From NCBI GenBank assembly GCA_031254805.1, contig JAIRTP010000042.1:1-40523 (forward strand): DNA of 40,523 nt, written 5' to 3'. How positions within the stretch are numbered: the first letter of the stretch is position 1; every line of letters starts with the position of its first letter. The stretch comes from Bacteroidales bacterium (GTDB lineage: Bacteria; Bacteroidota; Bacteroidia; Bacteroidales; WRLA01). The translations under genes and the position numbers were made by a program. The notes beneath the pieces are model-generated. The model was not told the DNA's origin. It ran no database searches and saw only the letters and a list, made by a program, of their open reading frames with translations. Below are positions 16,015 to 25,433 of the stretch, one piece after another.

Positions 16015-18885
16015 ATGATAACAAATGATTTTTTAGATCGTCATAACGGGCCGCGTCGGCATGAGCTTGCCAAAATGTGCGAAGTAATTGGCGTAAAATC
16101 TGTTGACCAATTGATCGACGAAACCGTTCCGGCGTCGATCCGTTTAAAAGAGCCGCTCAATCTACCTCAGGGGATTAATGAATTCGAATTGTTGAATCGT
16201 TTGAAAGAATTGGCATCCAAAAACAAAATATACCGCACTTATATCGGCATGGGATATTATTCATCCATTTTGCCCGGCGTCATTCAACGCAATATTTTGG
16301 AAAATCCCGGATGGTACACTTCCTATACGCCTTATCAAGCAGAAATATCGCAAGGGCGTTTGGAAGCGCTCTTAAATTTTCAGACAATGGTATGCGACCT
16401 GACCGGGATGCCGTTGTCTAACAGCTCCCTGTTGGACGAAGGAACTGCGGCGGCCGAAGCGATGATCATGGCTTTCAACGCGCGTTCTCGTCAGGCTGTG
16501 AAAGCGGGCGTGAAGAAATTTTTTGTAGCTGAAAATGTTTTTCCGCAAACAAAAGCGGTGATGGAAACCAGAGCGTTTCCATTGGGAATAGAGATCGTTT
16601 TCGGAGATTCCTCAACGCAAGTATTAGATGAAACTTACTACGGAGCATTATTGCAATATCCCGACGGATTCGGAGGCGTGGAAGATTATCGTGATTTTGT
16701 AAAAAATGCACATGAAAAAGGCATCTTAATAGCCGTCGCCGTCGATTTATTAAGTTTAGCATTGTTAACTCCTCCGGGAGAATGGGGCGCAGACATCGTA
16801 GTAGGCAGTACGCAACGTTTTGGTTTGCCATTAGGATTCGGCGGTCCTCATAATGCATATTTAGCTGCGACAGAAGATTTCAAGCGCTTGATTCCGGGAC
16901 GCATTATCGGCATTTCCGTCGATGCGCAAGGAAATCGCGCGCTACGTATGGCTTTGCAAACGCGCGAACAACATATTAAACGTGAAAAAGCGACTTCAAA
17001 TATCTGTACGGCGCAAGCGCTTATGGCAATTATGTCGGGATTTTGGGCAATTTACCATGGAGCGGAGGGGATTAAACAAATAGCGCGTCATATCAATATC
17101 TTGGCGGGCGTTATTTCGGAAGAAAGCGCAAAATACGGGTATGCAAATCGCAATAAAAACTTCTTTGATACCGTTACGTTGCAATTACCGAACGGTGTTT
17201 CTTCCATAGAGATAAAAAAATTAGCCTTAGCGAGAAAGATCAATTTGCGTTATATCGACGACAAAACCATCGGAATCAGTTGCGATGAAACTACGTCGTT
17301 AAGCGATGTAAACGATGTTTTAGAAGTCTTAGCCGTTGCCGCCGACAAACCGTTCACAACGTTTGTTTGCAATCCCGAAAAATGTCAAAAAATCGAGACT
17401 TTCTCCAAAGAATTTGCACGCACATCAACATATCTAACGCATGAAGTTTTTAATAAATATCATAGCGAAACTGAAATGATGCGTTATATGAAACGATTGG
17501 AGAACAGAGATTTATCGCTCAATCGCGCCATGATTCCATTAGGTTCGTGCACCATGAAATTAAATGCGGCTTCTGAAATGTTTGCGCTCAGTTTTCCTGA
17601 ATTCGGAGCGATCCATCCTTTCGTCCCGCGAGATCAAGCGGCAGGTTATATAGAGATGATACGGGAATTAGAAAAAGATTTAGCCGTTATTACAGGATTT
17701 GAAGCAACTTCTATTCAGCCTAATTCAGGCGCATCGGGAGAATATGCAGGACTCTTGGTTATTCAATCATATCATCGAAGTCGCGGCGAAGGGGGGCGCA
17801 ATATTTGTCTGATACCCGCATCGGCGCATGGAACCAATCCAGCGTCGGCGCATATGGCGGGAATGGAGATCGTCGTGGTCGCTTACGATGCAAACGGAAA
17901 CATTGATATCGCCGACTTGAATGCAAAAGCGAAACAGTATAAAGATAATCTATCCTGTCTGATGATCACTTATCCTTCTACGCACGGCGTATTCGAGGAA
18001 AGCGTTTTGGATATCATGAATATTATCCATGAAAACGGCGGACAAGTTTACATGGACGGCGCTAATATGAATGCACAAGTAGGATTAACAAGTCCGGGAT
18101 TTATCGGAGCCGATGTTTGTCATTTGAATTTACACAAAACATTTGCCAGTCCTCACGGCGGCGGCGGACCGGGAATCGGACCAATATGCGTAGCAAAACA
18201 TCTCGTTCCATTCTTGCCGGGCAATCCCGTTGTGGAATCCGATCGTTCTAACACAGCCGTTTCTTCGGCGCTTTACGGAAGCGCGCTCATCGCAACGATC
18301 GCCTACTCTTATATTAAACTCTTAGGCGGAGAAGGATTGACAGAGGCTACTAAAATGGCTATTTTCAATGCAAATTATCTTCTAAAACGTCTTGAAAAAG
18401 ATTACAACATTCTCTACACGGGAACGCACGGACGTTGCGCTCATGAAATGATCGTAGATTGTAACGAATTTGAGAAAACCGCCGACCTTCCGGTTATCAA
18501 CTTAGCAAAACGTCTGATGGATTACGGATTTCATGCGCCTACAGTAGCTTTTCCCGTACATGGAACTTTGATGGTAGAGCCTACTGAAAGCGAGCCGCTT
18601 TCCGAACTCGATCGTTTTGCAAATGCTATGATTGAAATTCGAAAAGAGATTCGGGATATCGTCGACGGGAAAAGTGATAAAATCAATAATATTATCAAAA
18701 ATGCGCCGCATACGGCGGCTATGCTTTGCGTCGATAAATGGGAATATCCATATACGCGCGAAAATGCCGCTTTCCCTAAAGGCGTCGTTAAAGAAGATAA
18801 ATATTTCCCTGCCGTCACTCGCATCGACGATGCGTTCGGAGATAGAAATCTAATGTGTTCTTGGAATCAAAAATCTGATTTGTAG
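16015..18885 (+). CDS. gcvP: glycine dehydrogenase (decarboxylating), P protein
   Basis: PLP enzyme of the glycine cleavage system: decarboxylates glycine and passes the aminomethyl group to the lipoyl H protein. It is a full-length, single-chain P protein of 956 residues, with the N-terminal half (RHNGPRRHELAKM, MGYYSSILPGVIQRN, YTPYQAEISQGRLE) and the C-terminal half both present. The PLP-binding lysine is K708 in NLHKTFASPHGGGGPG. The ATG at 16015 matches the family start. gcvT and gcvH are not in this window. The gene is followed by a large inverted repeat and convergent dnaN. Confidence 0.97.
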   Translation: MITNDFLDRHNGPRRHELAKMCEVIGVKSVDQLIDETVPASIRLKEPLNLPQGINEFELLNRLKELASKNKIYRTYIGMGYYSSILPGVIQRNILENPGWYTSYTPYQAEISQGRLEALLNFQTMVCDLTGMPLSNSSLLDEGTAAAEAMIMAFNARSRQAVKAGVKKFFVAENVFPQTKAVMETRAFPLGIEIVFGDSSTQVLDETYYGALLQYPDGFGGVEDYRDFVKNAHEKGILIAVAVDLLSLALLTPPGEWGADIVVGSTQRFGLPLGFGGPHNAYLAATEDFKRLIPGRIIGISVDAQGNRALRMALQTREQHIKREKATSNICTAQALMAIMSGFWAIYHGAEGIKQIARHINILAGVISEESAKYGYANRNKNFFDTVTLQLPNGVSSIEIKKLALARKINLRYIDDKTIGISCDETTSLSDVNDVLEVLAVAADKPFTTFVCNPEKCQKIETFSKEFARTSTYLTHEVFNKYHSETEMMRYMKRLENRDLSLNRAMIPLGSCTMKLNAASEMFALSFPEFGAIHPFVPRDQAAGYIEMIRELEKDLAVITGFEATSIQPNSGASGEYAGLLVIQSYHRSRGEGGRNICLIPASAHGTNPASAHMAGMEIVVVAYDANGNIDIADLNAKAKQYKDNLSCLMITYPSTHGVFEESVLDIMNIIHENGGQVYMDGANMNAQVGLTSPGFIGADVCHLNLHKTFASPHGGGGPGIGPICVAKHLVPFLPGNPVVESDRSNTAVSSALYGSALIATIAYSYIKLLGGEGLTEATKMAIFNANYLLKRLEKDYNILYTGTHGRCAHEMIVDCNEFEKTADLPVINLAKRLMDYGFHAPTVAFPVHGTLMVEPTESEPLSELDRFANAMIEIRKEIRDIVDGKSDKINNIIKNAPHTAAMLCVDKWEYPYTRENAAFPKGVVKEDKYFPAVTRIDDAFGDRNLMCSWNQKSDL

Positions 18886-18910
18886 GATCAATATTTCGTG
18901 TACAAAACAT

Positions 18911-18990
18911 GGCGCGTCAAAAGTCGACTATTTTACTTACAATATACTGTAATGTGAGTAATTGCTTAAAAAAATGACTTTTGACGCGCC
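18911..18990. repeat. 15-bp inverted repeat with nested hairpin between gcvP and dnaN
   Basis: GGCGCGTCAAAAGTC (18911-18925) and its exact reverse complement (18976-18990) flank a 50-nt loop. Inside the loop TTACTTACA and TGTGAGTAA form a second 9-bp stem with one G:T pair. The element fills most of the gap between two convergent genes and reads the same on both strands, so a bidirectional terminator is the simplest role, although the T run after it is poor (GTCTTTCTTG). Confidence 0.7.
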
Positions 18991-19018
18991 GTCTTTCTTG
19001 TATTTATCGTTCTCTCTT

Positions 19019-20143
19019 TTAAGAATTAAGCATGATCGGCATAATCAGCATCAAAATATCTTCATCCGATGAAGAAGGTTCGTTAGGGAATATCAATCCC
19101 GCTCGATTTGGTTGCGATAGTTCGATGCGCGCAATTTCACTATCGATATTATTAAGCATCTCTATCAATGATTTTGCGTTGAATCCGATGTCCATATCTT
19201 CTCCGGAATAGTTACATGTCAGACGTTCATATCCGTCGTTGCTATAATCTATATCTTCCGCTACGATGGCAAGTTCTTGCCCTGCTAATTTCAATCGCAC
19301 TTGATGCGTCGATTGGTTTGCAAAAATTGAAATCCTCTGCAAAGTATTGATCAGTTGTGAACGGTCTATTAATAATACGTTGGGATTGTCCGTAGGAATT
19401 ACCGCCGAATAATTAGGAAATTTTCCGATAATTTGTAAACAAGTCAACGTGAAATTGCCAAATACAAAAACTACATGTTTATCGGTATAATTTATCTGAA
19501 CCGTTTCGGCTTTACTTGCGCCTATTACATTTTTCAGCAAATTGAGCGGCTTTTTCGGAAATATAAAACTTATTTCATTTTCGGAATGAGCGTCCATTCT
19601 GGCGTATCGAACTAATTTGTGCGCATCGGTGGCGACAAAAATGATTCTGTCCTCTTTTGCTTCGCATAAAACGCCCGCCATCGCCGGTCTCATCTCGTCG
19701 TTTCCCGTAGCATATAACGTCTTCGAAATAGCTGTTTCCAAAATATTAGAATCTACTACGAACGACGTCACATTATCGATAGTAGGAAGTTGCGGATATT
19801 CATCCGGATTGTATCCCGACAAGTTATATTCGCCTTCTCCCGATGAAATATGAACGCTATAATTTTCATTTACGACAAATGTCACCGGAATATCCGATAA
19901 AGTTTTAAGCCATTCAATCAGCACTTTTGCAGGGACGACGATACGCCCTTTGTCGGAAATTATTTCCGGTTTTACAGAAACGACCATTGTCGTCTCTTGG
20001 TCTGAAGCCGTTACTTTCAACATTTCCCCATCGCTTTCGATAAGGAAATTATCCAGAATAGGTAAAGCGCTGTTGGTTGTCAAAACGCCGCTAATTGCCT
20101 GAAGGCTCTTCAAAAATGTTGTAGCGGAAATGATAAATCTCAT
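19019..20143 (-). CDS. dnaN: DNA polymerase III beta subunit (sliding clamp)
   Basis: Ring-shaped processivity clamp of the replicase. The product is 374 residues, family length, beginning MRFIISATTFLKSLQAISGV and ending in LMLIMPIMLN, the typical C-terminal strand (consensus LxLIMPMRL). Internal features match, including LPILDNFLIE and GEYNLSGYNPDEYPQLP near residues 105-121. It is the last gene of a minus-strand run and lies about 125 nt after plsY, so it probably also has a promoter of its own, though no exact TAnnTTTG was found there. It is not next to dnaA or recF here, which is normal for Bacteroidota. Confidence 0.97.
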   Translation of the reverse strand: MRFIISATTFLKSLQAISGVLTTNSALPILDNFLIESDGEMLKVTASDQETTMVVSVKPEIISDKGRIVVPAKVLIEWLKTLSDIPVTFVVNENYSVHISSGEGEYNLSGYNPDEYPQLPTIDNVTSFVVDSNILETAISKTLYATGNDEMRPAMAGVLCEAKEDRIIFVATDAHKLVRYARMDAHSENEISFIFPKKPLNLLKNVIGASKAETVQINYTDKHVVFVFGNFTLTCLQIIGKFPNYSAVIPTDNPNVLLIDRSQLINTLQRISIFANQSTHQVRLKLAGQELAIVAEDIDYSNDGYERLTCNYSGEDMDIGFNAKSLIEMLNNIDSEIARIELSQPNRAGLIFPNEPSSSDEDILMLIMPIMLNS

Positions 20144-20268
20144 TTTTATCTGTTTTTATTATTGATTTACAATATTTTAAAAAAACTTTCTGAGCACAGA
20201 AAATCAACATGCAATAATACGATTTTTTTTGATTCTTTATCAAGAAAAATAAAAGTCCTTACCGTTTT

Positions 20269-20955
20269 CTATTTACCTCCGAAATCCATTGAACCGTCTT
20301 TATCATTTTTAGAAAAGAGTTTTTTCTCCGTTCCTTTCAGCAATCTTTTTATATTTTTCAAATGCGTAATGGGGATAAAAACGGCTATCAAAAATGCAAA
20401 AAATATTTCAGACCATGCGGCAGGCAACAAAGTGAGGAATATTTTCGGAAGAAAAATAACGATAACGGGAAACAGTATGCCTGCAATGATGGAACTTAAA
20501 CTGACATATCCAGAGAGTAACATTACAATAATAAAAATGACCACGGCCGTTGCTGTTTCCCATGGCAACAACGCGATCATGATTCCCACCAGCGTAGCGA
20601 CTCCTTTCCCTCCTTTGAATCCTGCAAAAATCGGATAAACATGCCCGACAACCGCCAAAGCGGCGCAGATTACTTCGTAATTAATTACCTGTTCGGAAGA
20701 AAAATAATCAGACGTAAAAAGCGAACTTATAAAAACCGCCATCCATCCCTTAAAGACATCAAAAACAAGCACAAAAACGCCTGCTTTCCATCCGAATGTA
20801 CGAAATGTGTTGGTAGCGCCTGCGTTGCCGCTACCATATTGACGAACGTCTTTACCGAAAAATATCCTCCCAATCCATACAGAACTTGGTATTGACCCAA
20901 GCAAATAAGCAATTATTCCTCCACAAATTAGTAACAAAACTTCTACTGTCGTCAT
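20269..20955 (-). CDS. plsY: acyl-phosphate glycerol-3-phosphate acyltransferase
   Basis: Inner-membrane enzyme that moves an acyl group from acyl-phosphate to glycerol 3-phosphate, the first step of phospholipid synthesis. 228 residues with about five membrane segments. The three catalytic motifs are visible: GSIPSSVWIGR near residue 21, GSGNAGATNTFRTFG near 42-56 and GHVYPIFAGFKGGKGVAT near 104-121. It overlaps the upstream prmA stop by 4 nt (ATGA), so the two are translationally coupled. The last residues (GTEKKLFSKNDKDGSMDFGGK) form a short cytoplasmic tail. Confidence 0.95.
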   Translation of the reverse strand: MTTVEVLLLICGGIIAYLLGSIPSSVWIGRIFFGKDVRQYGSGNAGATNTFRTFGWKAGVFVLVFDVFKGWMAVFISSLFTSDYFSSEQVINYEVICAALAVVGHVYPIFAGFKGGKGVATLVGIMIALLPWETATAVVIFIIVMLLSGYVSLSSIIAGILFPVIVIFLPKIFLTLLPAAWSEIFFAFLIAVFIPITHLKNIKRLLKGTEKKLFSKNDKDGSMDFGGK

Positions 20956-21794
20956 AATTCTAATGCTCTATTTTTAGTAAATTTTAGCGCCGACCAATTT
21001 TCTTTTTCAGATGTTTCAGTTAGTTTTAAATGGCATTTTTTCGCCTCTTCAATAATGGCGTCGTTATCTTCGGTATAAAATCCGCTAAAAAAAATAATCC
21101 CATTATCGCACAATACATCGGTATAAGCTTTCATATCCTGCAATAGAATATTCCGGTTGATATTAGCAAAAATGACATTGTATATTTCGTCGCCAAGCGA
21201 CGAAGCGTCGCCCAGTAAAGCTTTCGTTTTATGGATATTGTTCAATTTAAAATTATCCATCGCATTGTTATACGCCCATTCGTCGTTATCGACGGCCGTA
21301 ATCGACTTCGCTCCCAATATTTCCGCCAAAATTGCAATAACTCCTGTTCCGCATCCCATATCAAGGACTTTTTTGCCTTTTACATCTTCTTTCAACAGAT
21401 ATTGCAGCATTTGGAATGTCGTTGCATGATGAGCCGTCCCAAACGCCATGCGAGGTTCAATGATCAGGTCGTAAAGAATATTTTCAGGTTTTTCATGAAA
21501 CGGAGCGCGAACAATACATTGATTTCCAATCCAAACCGGATCAAAATTACGCTCCCAAAGTTCGTTCCAATTTTGATCGGGAATAATGACGACGCTCGTT
21601 TCGATCTTTTCGGAAAGCATGGAAAGTATTTCGTTCAATTCTTTTTCCGAAAAATTATCTTTGGGAATATATGCGCTCAATCCCTCGTCCGTTTCCACAA
21701 AACTCTCAAATCCTATCTCTCCTAAAACGGCGGGAAGGATCTCCTCTCCGGAAAATTTTTCCGGATATGTACATTTTAACTCAATATATTCCAT
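20952..21794 (-). CDS. prmA: ribosomal protein L11 methyltransferase
   Basis: SAM-dependent enzyme that trimethylates ribosomal protein L11. 280 residues: a small N-terminal substrate-recognition domain (about 1-90), then the class I methyltransferase domain with FGTAHHATTFQML, the SAM motif VLDMGCGTGVIAILAEILGA, and AVDNDEWAYNNAMDN. NVIFANINRNIL matches the NPPY-like region. Family members often have FGTGHH where this has FGTAHH; this is a minor change. It begins 22 nt after tpiA and overlaps plsY by 4 nt. Confidence 0.93.
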   Translation of the reverse strand: MEYIELKCTYPEKFSGEEILPAVLGEIGFESFVETDEGLSAYIPKDNFSEKELNEILSMLSEKIETSVVIIPDQNWNELWERNFDPVWIGNQCIVRAPFHEKPENILYDLIIEPRMAFGTAHHATTFQMLQYLLKEDVKGKKVLDMGCGTGVIAILAEILGAKSITAVDNDEWAYNNAMDNFKLNNIHKTKALLGDASSLGDEIYNVIFANINRNILLQDMKAYTDVLCDNGIIFFSGFYTEDNDAIIEEAKKCHLKLTETSEKENWSALKFTKNRALEL

Positions 21795-21816
21795 TTGCTA
21801 CTCAATAAACGCATAA

Positions 21817-22575
21817 TTAAAAAGCGTCTCTAATTGCCAAAAAATCGGCGGCGTTCAAAGAAGCTCCTCCAATCAACCCTCCATCGACGTCAGGCATGGC
21901 AAAAATATTTTTTGCATTTTCAGGATTTACGCTTCCCCCATATAAAATGGAGATATTATTAGCCTCTTCATTGCCATATTTATCCAACAAAAGACGGCGG
22001 ATATAATCATGCATTTCCTGTGCTTGTTCCGGCATGGCGTTTTCTCCCGTACCGATTGCCCAAACAGGTTCATAAGCGATCACAATATTCTCAATCTCCT
22101 CATTGGAGAGGTGAAACAACGCTTCTTCGATCTGATCGGAGACCGTTTCAAGATGTACGCCTTTTTTACGTTGTTCTAACGTTTCTCCACAGCAATAGAT
22201 CGGCGTTATCTCAAAGGAAAGCAATATTTTTATTTTTTCCGCAATAATTTTGTCCGTTTCGCCAAAATATTTTCTTCTTTCAGAATGTCCTACGATACAA
22301 TGTGTTACTCCATCCATTGAAGCGAGCATCGCAGCGGATATTTCCCCTGTATAAGCGCCTTTTACAAATTGGCTGACGTTTTGCGCTCCGACAAAAAGAG
22401 GATACTCTTCCGCATAATCAGACGCTAATTCTAAATAAAGCGCCGGAGGACATACGATAACTTGCACGTCGCCTTCGTAAGAATCCTGTTCTTCCGCTAT
22501 TTGATCCAAAAGTTCTTCCGCTTCCAAAAAACTTTTGTTCATTTTCCAGTTTCCCGCTACGATTTTTTGCCTCAT
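21817..22575 (-). CDS. tpiA: triosephosphate isomerase
   Basis: Glycolytic enzyme interconverting dihydroxyacetone phosphate and glyceraldehyde 3-phosphate. 252 residues with the catalytic set: GNWKMNKS (Lys11), HSERR (His electrophile) and YEPVWAIGTG with the catalytic Glu, plus the phosphate-binding GGSVNPEN. The start at 22575 gives the standard N-terminus MRQKIVAGNWKMN. It sits between the DoxX-type gene (61 nt upstream) and prmA (22 nt downstream). Confidence 0.97.
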   Translation of the reverse strand: MRQKIVAGNWKMNKSFLEAEELLDQIAEEQDSYEGDVQVIVCPPALYLELASDYAEEYPLFVGAQNVSQFVKGAYTGEISAAMLASMDGVTHCIVGHSERRKYFGETDKIIAEKIKILLSFEITPIYCCGETLEQRKKGVHLETVSDQIEEALFHLSNEEIENIVIAYEPVWAIGTGENAMPEQAQEMHDYIRRLLLDKYGNEEANNISILYGGSVNPENAKNIFAMPDVDGGLIGGASLNAADFLAIRDAF

Positions 22576-22636
22576 ATTTTTGATCTTTTATTCTGTTTTT
22601 TTTTGAAAAAATTTCTAATCATAAATCATACAAATT

Positions 22637-23911
22637 TTACTTTGTATGTATTTTTTTAATTAAGTTGTAATCAGGGATATGATGATAATCCCATTTATCT
22701 TGAACTATTTTGTTCTTTAATAATAATAACCCGGGATTGGAACGATTCATCATTTTCACCTCCACATCGTCGGCGGTATAAACAGGAAAATTCAAATCAT
22801 AATTTTCTGCGAACAATTGCGCTTCTTCAGAACTTCCCGCCACCAGCATGATTAGATAATATTCATCATCTTTTTGCAACTCTTCCTGCAACAATTTGAG
22901 TCTCTCCAAAGCTTTTTTATGGCTTTTGTCTATATTGTAAATTGTCGCGATCAGCAATGGATAATCTGCTTCTAATAAAGAAGATGTGATGTCGTGATTG
23001 TAACCGTCCACAATGCGAAGATTGTGTTTGTATTCATTCGGGTCGACGTCTCTGCGCGTTCCCATTTTCCAATTGGCTTGCCATGTGGAATCAACCATAT
23101 CGGCCATTAATGATTTGTCGTATAATCGTTCTATCTTTTCTCCCGTATTTTTATTTTCAACCGTATAATAGAATTGCACAGGGAGACGCTCGTCCTGAAT
23201 CGCTTTTTCACCTACTTTCCAAGGAAGAAAGTCAATGATGGGCATGTTATAATAGGCGTGGATTTCCATTCCTAAGAACAGTACTACAATAAAACCGCCG
23301 ATAGAAAATTGCAGAATATTAGAATTACGCGTTTTCAGCTTACCATAATTGAGTATCAAAACCAATAAGATCGCGTCAATGACTAAGTTTTTATAAAAAG
23401 TTTGCCAATTGCTCATTTTCACAGCATCGCCGAAACAACCGCAATCTGAAACAGGATTGGCAATCGCGTCGACAAAAGTCAAAATCGTAAATCCGACCAT
23501 CATAATGCCGACCCCGATAGTGGTAAGTTTCGGTTTGATGTTGAACAAAGCAAAACATCCCAACGAAAATTCGAGTAAAATCATCACAATAGCGGCCAAC
23601 GGCGCCAAAGAAATCGCCCACTCCGTTCCGTAAGCTCCCATATATTCTTCCATTTTAAAAATGGTTCCCATAGGATCTACGCCTTTTACAAAACCACTGA
23701 AAATGAACAATAATCCTATCAGGATACGACATATTGCCAAAGCATTTCGAGAGAATTGTTTTCGAAACAGCATTACTGCCAATATGTTAATTATCAAGAT
23801 GGATAGGAATATCCATGATAATCCTGTAATAAAATAAACTGCAACAGCCGATGCGATAGACACGGTAAGTATGATCCATCCAAATAGCGCTTTTTGATTT
23901 CTTTTTTCCAT
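22637..23911 (-). CDS. DoxX/MauE-like membrane protein with thioredoxin-like C-terminus
   Basis: A 424-residue membrane protein of a type I recall next to tpiA in Bacteroides (BT_3928-like). The first 60 residues hold two membrane segments; residues about 60-200 form a DoxX/MauE-like four-helix unit, with the motif SDCGCFGDAVKMSNW that also occurs in MauE proteins. The C-terminal 170 residues look like a thioredoxin fold (SLLEADYPLLIATIYN...NPGLLLLKNKIVQDKW), without CxxC. It may take part in redox or quinone-linked membrane chemistry, but no function is established. The fixed neighbourhood with DUF1599 and tpiA suggests co-transcription. Confidence 0.82.
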   Translation of the reverse strand: MEKRNQKALFGWIILTVSIASAVAVYFITGLSWIFLSILIINILAVMLFRKQFSRNALAICRILIGLLFIFSGFVKGVDPMGTIFKMEEYMGAYGTEWAISLAPLAAIVMILLEFSLGCFALFNIKPKLTTIGVGIMMVGFTILTFVDAIANPVSDCGCFGDAVKMSNWQTFYKNLVIDAILLVLILNYGKLKTRNSNILQFSIGGFIVVLFLGMEIHAYYNMPIIDFLPWKVGEKAIQDERLPVQFYYTVENKNTGEKIERLYDKSLMADMVDSTWQANWKMGTRRDVDPNEYKHNLRIVDGYNHDITSSLLEADYPLLIATIYNIDKSHKKALERLKLLQEELQKDDEYYLIMLVAGSSEEAQLFAENYDLNFPVYTADDVEVKMMNRSNPGLLLLKNKIVQDKWDYHHIPDYNLIKKIHTK

Positions 23912-23989
23912 TTTATATAATTTTTTGAGTTAGTTAGGATGAATGAAAATCCAATATTCAATTTTAAAGAAGACAAAAAAGTATGTTTG

Positions 23990-24550
23990 TTATAACTTTT
24001 GAGTTTCGATCTCCGAAAGCCTTATCAAAGCGAAAACGGCGTAATTGATAATGTCAAAATAGTTTGCATCCAATCCTTCGGATGCGATTGTTTTTCCGTC
24101 GTTATCTTCAATTTGCTTAATTCTCAATAATTTCATTAAAATAATATCATCCAGCGAACTAATGCGCATTTGCCGCCATGCTTCGCCGTAATCATGATTC
24201 TTATCCTCCATCAATGCCTTTGCGGCAAGAAAATAGCGCATATAGAGTTTTTCCGTTTTATCGGCCGGCATGGCTGGCTCTTCTTTTGTTCCCAGTTCTA
24301 ATTGAATTAACGCCATAACGGCATAATTTACAATTCCCACAAACTCCGGACGGATTCCTTCGTCGACTTTTTGTGTTCCTTGCATTTGAATGCTGCGAAT
24401 GCGATTAGCTTTGATATAGATTTGATCGGTAAGCGAAGTAGTGCGGAGAATACGCCAAGCGGTTCCGTAATCGCGCATTTTATTTAAAAAAATCGACTTG
24501 CATTCTTCAATTACCGCATCATATTGCTTAAAAGTATCAAAATTCTTCAT
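23990..24550 (-). CDS. DUF1599 protein (two tandem repeats)
   Basis: A 186-residue soluble protein made of two related halves. Each contains a pattern of the type KxxDYGxAWRxxRxxSLxDxIxxKxxRIxxI followed by an FVGIVNYAVMALIQL-like helix: residues about 18-80 (MRDYGTAWRILRTTSL) and about 110-182 (NHDYGEAWRQMRISSL). This is the DUF1599 duplication, related to nucleotide-modification-associated domains; no biochemical role is known to me. It is the first gene of the minus-strand run and has a -7 element at 24590-24597. Confidence 0.88.
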   Translation of the reverse strand: MKNFDTFKQYDAVIEECKSIFLNKMRDYGTAWRILRTTSLTDQIYIKANRIRSIQMQGTQKVDEGIRPEFVGIVNYAVMALIQLELGTKEEPAMPADKTEKLYMRYFLAAKALMEDKNHDYGEAWRQMRISSLDDIILMKLLRIKQIEDNDGKTIASEGLDANYFDIINYAVFALIRLSEIETQKL

Positions 24551-24589
24551 AATTTCGCTACCATTTTTTTAATCAAAATTTTTATTGTG

Positions 24590-24597
24590 CAAAGTTA
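24590..24597 (-). promoter_or_regulatory. -7 promoter element of the DUF1599-DoxX-tpiA run
   Basis: TAACTTTG on the minus strand, 39 nt before the DUF1599 ATG. It abuts the folP start codon on the opposite strand, so the two divergent units share this short gap of 47 nt. No exact TAnnTTTG was found for folP. Confidence 0.55.
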
Positions 24598-25422
24598 ATG
24601 AAGATGATCGAAAAATCAATTTTTATTATGGGTATTTTAAACAATACGCCCAATTCTTTTTACGACGGCGGATTTCATGCCGGAGAAAAAGCATTATTGG
24701 CGAAAGCGGAGAAAATGATCTCGGAAGGAGCCGACATTATTGATATCGGAGGTTTTTCGACCAAGCCGAATTGTGAAATTGTAAGCGAAGCAGAAGAACG
24801 ACATAGAGTTATTCCGCTTGTCCGGACGATAAAAAATCTTTTTCCTGATATAATGATCTCTGTCGATACTTTTCGTTCAAATATAGCAGAAGCGAGCATC
24901 GAAGCAGGAGCAACCATAATCAACGATATTTCAGGCTCTCAATTTGATGAAAAAATCATTGACGTTGTCGCTCGATGTAAACAGGTTCTTTATGTAATGA
25001 TGCATTGCGCCGAGTCTATTGACAAAATGCACAATATGAATCATGAAGGAGAAGACATTACGGAAGTCGTCAAGCGTTTTTTTGAAGAAAAACTATTTTT
25101 ATTTCAATCAAAAGGAATTGAGAATAAACGAATTATACTTGATCCCGGTTTCGGTTTTGGAAAAACAATTCCACAAAATTATCAACTTTTGCGATATTTG
25201 AATACCTTTGCAAAAATGGGCGATACGCTTGCAGGCCTTTCGCGCAAATCAATGATATATAAAACGCTGAAAATAACGCCTCAAGAAGCTTTGCAGGGAA
25301 CTGTTGCGCTTAATATGATAGCGCTCATGAACGGAGCAAAATATCTTCGAGTGCATGATGTTAAAGAAGCGAAAGAAGTTGTAGCGCTCTATTATGCGTA
25401 TGAAAATCGTAATAATGAATAA
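24598..25422 (+). CDS. folP: dihydropteroate synthase
   Basis: Condenses p-aminobenzoate with the dihydropterin pyrophosphate to make dihydropteroate, the sulfonamide-sensitive step of folate synthesis. 274 residues, TIM-barrel, with the conserved loops MGILNNTPNSFYDGG, DIGGFSTKPN, DTFRSNIAEASIEAGATIINDISG, DPGFGFGKT, LAGLSRKSM and RVHDV. The ATG at 24598 is used; a second in-frame ATG lies two codons later. folP is followed after 11 nt by cdaA, and is divergent from the DUF1599 unit. Confidence 0.95.
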   Translation: MKMIEKSIFIMGILNNTPNSFYDGGFHAGEKALLAKAEKMISEGADIIDIGGFSTKPNCEIVSEAEERHRVIPLVRTIKNLFPDIMISVDTFRSNIAEASIEAGATIINDISGSQFDEKIIDVVARCKQVLYVMMHCAESIDKMHNMNHEGEDITEVVKRFFEEKLFLFQSKGIENKRIILDPGFGFGKTIPQNYQLLRYLNTFAKMGDTLAGLSRKSMIYKTLKITPQEALQGTVALNMIALMNGAKYLRVHDVKEAKEVVALYYAYENRNNE

Positions 25423-25433
25423 TTGATCATAGA

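Noticed and set aside
20162-20638. A 158-codon plus-strand frame opposite plsY
   Set aside because: plsY on the minus strand has all catalytic motifs; the plus frame is its antisense shadow.
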